From: a virus
DNA length: 33,527 nt
IMG/VR virus record: IMGVR_UViG_3300027971_000011
Coordinates: 1 to 33,527 of that record
Direction: 5' to 3' (one strand)
Shown here: positions 31,872 to 33,527 of the stretch, in pieces
Position numbering within the stretch: the first letter of the stretch is position 1
Layout: each line of letters starts with the position of its first letter
Position numbers and translations under genes: made by a program
Notes under the pieces: generated by a model
What the model was told of the DNA's origin: nothing
The model's database searches: none
What the model saw: the letters and a program-made list of their open reading frames with translations, nothing else

Positions 31872-31890
31872 GGGCTTCTATCTTGTTCAT
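31642..31890 (-). CDS. Alternative overlapping frame, hypothetical
   Basis: 82 residues in another frame of the same DNA. Its N-terminus KIEAHELLTRRRRGEPCLPS then EIDKALFLTGDL resembles small phage proteins ending in the phrase ALxxTGDL, and its ATG makes a perfect ATGA overlap with the previous gene. The rest does not look conserved. Either a second product, a frameshifted N-terminus, or a coincidence. Confidence 0.4.
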   Translation of the reverse strand: MNKIEAHELLTRRRRGEPCLPSEIDKALFLTGDLRGTLEFVGERVENPLHETNQPHWETQSIDLVARYSRINGEEAWESLCG

Positions 31891-32243
31891 TTGTTTAGCA
31901 TCCTGTTAATGTAATCACGAACCGATGACGGCATGGGCGCAACATTCTTTGAATCTTCCTCAATCTTTGCTAGTGCTGGGTCTTTGAAGTTGACATTGAC
32001 GTTTACAGTCATTTCAGGCACTTCAGCACCATCCCAACGCATTTGGTTGATGTAGACCAAGGGTGCTGGAATAAAGTCCCCATTTGCCTTCTTCCATTGG
32101 TCTGTTGTCTGCATCCATGTTACGTGCTTAATAATTTGGTCGGCTTGCAAGTCTAGTTTTAGTTTGTCCCACTTTGCTTTACATTGGGCTTTACCACCTT
32201 TTCTAGTGCTTTTAGGCCATGCTGTCCAGAACTCTTCAAACAT
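31887..32243 (-). CDS. Replication-initiation/helicase-loader-associated protein
   Basis: 118 residues from the ATG at 32243, chosen for the ribosome site AAAGGATAACA; an earlier ATG at 32261 overlaps that site. FEEFWTAWPKSTRKGGKAQC then KWDKLKLD and the later FIPAPLVYINQMRWDG are typical of the C-terminal module of phage replication proteins linked to replisome organisers. It lacks the N-terminal DNA-binding domain. It could recruit host helicase to the iteron region. Confidence 0.7.
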   Translation of the reverse strand: MFEEFWTAWPKSTRKGGKAQCKAKWDKLKLDLQADQIIKHVTWMQTTDQWKKANGDFIPAPLVYINQMRWDGAEVPEMTVNVNVNFKDPALAKIEEDSKNVAPMPSSVRDYINRMLNK

Positions 32244-32245
32244 TG

Positions 32246-32428
32246 TTATCCTTTCGGGCATAGTTTCTCCAAGGGTGGATAGAACCTATTTCTATCCTTC
32301 CCGCTCCAGACTTCATTGTGTTCATCTTGACTCCTATTGACATTGAAATAACAAAAAGCCCCAAGTGCGCTTGACGGGTTTGTTCGCTTATAAATATGGC
32401 CTTGTTTACCACCGATGAACCATATCCT
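32246..32428 (-). pseudogene. Downstream part of an interrupted gene (conserved-looking)
   Basis: 60 residues from codon 32426-32428 with no ATG, beginning RIWFIGGKQGHIYKRTNPSS and ending NRFYPPLEKLCPKG; it ends 2 nt before the next ATG. It is in frame with an upstream stretch (to about 32548) containing TPCEKCDQRWFGDW, separated only by TAA at 32429-32431. Good composition on both sides suggests one zinc-ribbon-type protein cut by a nonsense codon, or a real stop with an unusual downstream start (AAAGGA lies before ATC at 32414-32416). Confidence 0.45.
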
Positions 32429-32547
32429 TTACCAGTCGCCAAACCAACGCTGGTCGCATTTTTCACAAGGGGTGTGCTTGTGTGCGGTGTTTCTTGACTT
32501 GTCAACCCATGCAGGTTCAGTTACGTATCGTGAGTCAAACGGCTGAA

Positions 32548-32656
32548 ATGAAAAACAAAAAAGCCCCTTACAACTGCCCTCGGTGGAAACCCTTCGATTT
32601 AAACCAAGGGCGAGAGCATGTGTAAGAGGCTTCATCTGTTGTTTTCCACGACAACG
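32548..32656 (-). ncRNA. Candidate structured small RNA
   Basis: Minus-strand transcript predicted from about 32656. It folds as a 5-bp 5' hairpin (32651-32655 with 32638-32642), then a 12-bp stem (32621-32632 with 32561-32572, one G-U) enclosing an 8-bp stem (32604-32611 with 32576-32583, one T-G wobble) and a 20-nt loop, then a T-rich tail (TTTTTTGTTTTT) as in an intrinsic terminator. A perfect sigma-70-like promoter sits before it. An ORF (32635-32429) crosses it but the complementarity argues against coding here. No RNA family recognised. Confidence 0.6.
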
Positions 32657-32662
32657 GATCGG

Positions 32663-32690
32663 ATTATATATGAATTCTAGGAAGTGTCAA
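32663..32690 (-). promoter_or_regulatory. Consensus sigma-70 promoter
   Basis: TTGACA (32685-32690), 16-nt spacer, TATAAT (32663-32668), all twelve positions consensus, on the minus strand. Predicted start near 32656. It is embedded in the last codons and stop of the gene ending at 32664 and drives the structured RNA and possibly the replication-type cluster beyond its terminator. Confidence 0.8.
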
Positions 32691-33038
32691 ATTGTCCCCA
32701 AATCTTGATGGATATTTCAGAAAATCGTATGCACCTAGTCTGGCACAAGTTTGCTTTAAGTCTTTACCATCGTAGAATTCAGTCGTAGTGCCGTTGCTCA
32801 TTTTGGTAGGGGTTGCCACGTTCTTTTTCTCATGTAGTGCCGCCAATCCATATCCCGTGATATGCCATGTATCCTCAATGTTTACAACATAGCCAAAGTT
32901 CTGCAAGTCATTAAGGTAATTCTCAAAATGAACGCTCACATTGCCCACATTCTGATCTCCATGCGTAAATGATTTCAATGGGCTAGGCTGGTGTTCTAGC
33001 CTTCTGAGCATTTGCTTATGATAAGTCTTTAGGTACAT
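32664..33038 (-). CDS. Winged-helix-like hypothetical protein
   Basis: 124 residues. First 75 read as helices and a wing: HKQMLRRLEHQPSPLKSFTH, ENYLNDLQNFGYVVNIEDTW, HITGYGLAALHEKK. C-terminal part (DGKDLKQTCARLGAYDFLKY) is unplaced. AAGGAG before ATG. Possibly a transcription factor acting on the divergent region upstream; its last codons contain the consensus promoter. Confidence 0.65.
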   Translation of the reverse strand: MYLKTYHKQMLRRLEHQPSPLKSFTHGDQNVGNVSVHFENYLNDLQNFGYVVNIEDTWHITGYGLAALHEKKNVATPTKMSNGTTTEFYDGKDLKQTCARLGAYDFLKYPSRFGDNLTLPRIHI

Positions 33039-33062
33039 AAAATCTCCTTGTTTTGTTAGACC

Positions 33063-33089
33063 ATCCTAAACCCAAATTTATTTTGTCAA
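33063..33089 (-). promoter_or_regulatory. Possible promoter of the minus-strand gene at 33038
   Basis: TTGACA (33084-33089) with TAGGAT (33063-33068) at a short 15-nt spacing, about 25 bp upstream of ATG. The -35 is perfect, the -10 and spacing are weak. Confidence 0.35.
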
Positions 33090-33091
33090 CA

Positions 33092-33107
33092 TAGGGTTTA
33101 TCCTAGT
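33092..33107 (+). promoter_or_regulatory. 16-bp element shared by both control regions (copy 2)
   Basis: Identical to 27515-27530. Here it lies between the divergent genes at 33038 and 33173, just beside the possible minus-strand promoter, where it could regulate both directions. Confidence 0.5.
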
Positions 33108-33172
33108 ATTCAAACATTTATTTTCATTGACAATTCATGCACCACAACAAGTGGGTTACTAAACAGGAGTTA

Positions 33173-33454
33173 ATGATGACAGTAAAAATTAGTGATTTCA
33201 AACATCAGATATGCGTCTACCTTGAGGGAATTGGAGAGTGCTTAGTGTGTTTCGACATACTGACGCCAGGCGAGGAACTTGATGCTGACCACTCAGATGA
33301 CTATGACATAGATTTCGCAGTCTTTGATGAGCAAGATCGGCATATTACTTACGACATAAGCAAGAGACATTACAACTATTGCGAAAACAAAGCAACAGAT
33401 GAAATGTTTGACATTACGACTGCATGGCGTAAAGACTGGGAGGGTTCTGTATGA
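33173..33454 (+). CDS. Hypothetical protein opening the recombination operon
   Basis: 93 residues from the ATG at 33173 (a second ATG follows at 33176), with AGGAG 6 nt upstream. Beta-rich, acidic: HQICVYLEGIGECLVCFDIL, then DADHSDDYDIDFAVFDEQD. No family recognised. ATGA overlap with the gene completed at 51-230 past the assembly join. Confidence 0.7.
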   Translation: MMTVKISDFKHQICVYLEGIGECLVCFDILTPGEELDADHSDDYDIDFAVFDEQDRHITYDISKRHYNYCENKATDEMFDITTAWRKDWEGSV

Positions 33455-33527
33455 CGGAACAGGAACTCACGGACTTAGTGAATGACTTGCGTTTCCAAGT
33501 TAATGCCCTGAAACAACGAGTGGAAGA
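33401..33527. repeat. Assembly-overlap direct repeat, right copy
   Basis: Same 127 bases as 1-127. Reading across the join restores one continuous operon: the gene ending at 33454 overlaps (ATGA) the start of the 59-residue gene that is complete at 51-230. Confidence 0.95.
33451..33527 (+). CDS. Partial copy of the 59-residue gene (cut by window end)
   Basis: Same gene as 51-230, cut by the window edge because the assembly repeats its first 127 bases. Not a second gene. Confidence 0.9.
   Translation, partial: MTEQELTDLVNDLRFQVNALKQRVE

Noticed and set aside
32236-32505. 89-residue minus-strand open frame
   Set aside because: It overlaps a better frame that ends precisely 2 nt before the next ATG and has more protein-like content.
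32429-32635. 68-residue protein starting MKPLTHALALGL
   Set aside because: Its first half is the two nested stems and terminator of the RNA candidate; only the C-terminal Cys-containing part looks coding.
1-33527. tRNA genes, integrase, attachment site or lysogeny repressor
   Set aside because: No cloverleaf pattern or recombinase motif was noticed on either strand by eye; a tRNAscan or HMM search could still find a weak case.

Overview
This window is the essentially complete genome of a tailed, probably short-tailed (podovirus-like) dsDNA bacteriophage, recovered as a circular assembly. The first 127 bases are repeated exactly at the end (1-127 = 33401-33527), so the unit genome is 33,400 bp. 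It carries terminase, portal, scaffold, HK97-type capsid, tail adaptor and nozzle proteins, large internal-virion-type proteins, tail fibres, an M15 endolysin and a holin. I see no integrase, repressor, RNA polymerase, DNA polymerase, helicase or tRNA gene, so it looks lytic and dependent on the host replisome. A Gram-negative aquatic host is a guess from the protein families; the sequence does not prove it.

Layout on the circle. (1) 33173 through the join to 3738, plus strand: a tightly overlapping operon of small proteins plus a recombination set (DUF1071-type annealing protein, YqaJ/lambda exonuclease, small SSB-like protein) and a winged-helix protein. (2) 26689 down to 3729, minus strand: one 23 kb late block, in order small and large terminase, portal, collagen-like fibre, scaffold, major capsid, small structural genes, tail adaptor/nozzle, fibre and its chaperone-like partner, three large internal-virion-type proteins, a membrane protein, holin, M15 endolysin, acetyltransferase, metallophosphatase, acidic protein. 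(3) 26690-27615: a 0.9 kb gene-poor regulatory region with a six-copy iteron-like array. (4) 27616-30587, plus strand: small early genes including an ArdC-N-like protein and a DnaN (sliding-clamp)-like protein, many preceded by a near-identical AGGTGT ribosome-binding cassette, with several gaps holding a double hairpin; it ends in a textbook terminator. (5) 33038 down to 30727, minus strand: winged-helix-like protein, a replication-type protein, NrdR-like zinc ribbon and RuvC-like resolvase.

How it fits together: regions 3 and 33039-33172 are divergent control regions. Iteron-like sites recur at the array, in front of the winged-helix gene (2659-2681) and at the end of the early operon (30588-30608), suggesting one DNA-binding protein acts at all three. 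The annealing protein, exonuclease, SSB-like protein and RuvC-like nuclease form a recombination pathway that could support genome replication by the host polymerase, with the DnaN-like protein as a possible link to it.

Most unusual items: a candidate ~105-nt structured RNA with a consensus sigma-70 promoter and intrinsic terminator (32548-32690); an apparent AUU-initiated gene (6458-7030); covarying double-hairpin repeats between early genes; the iteron-like family; a dual-frame cistron slot (31602-31890); and two apparently interrupted small genes (6318-6477 and 32246-32548).
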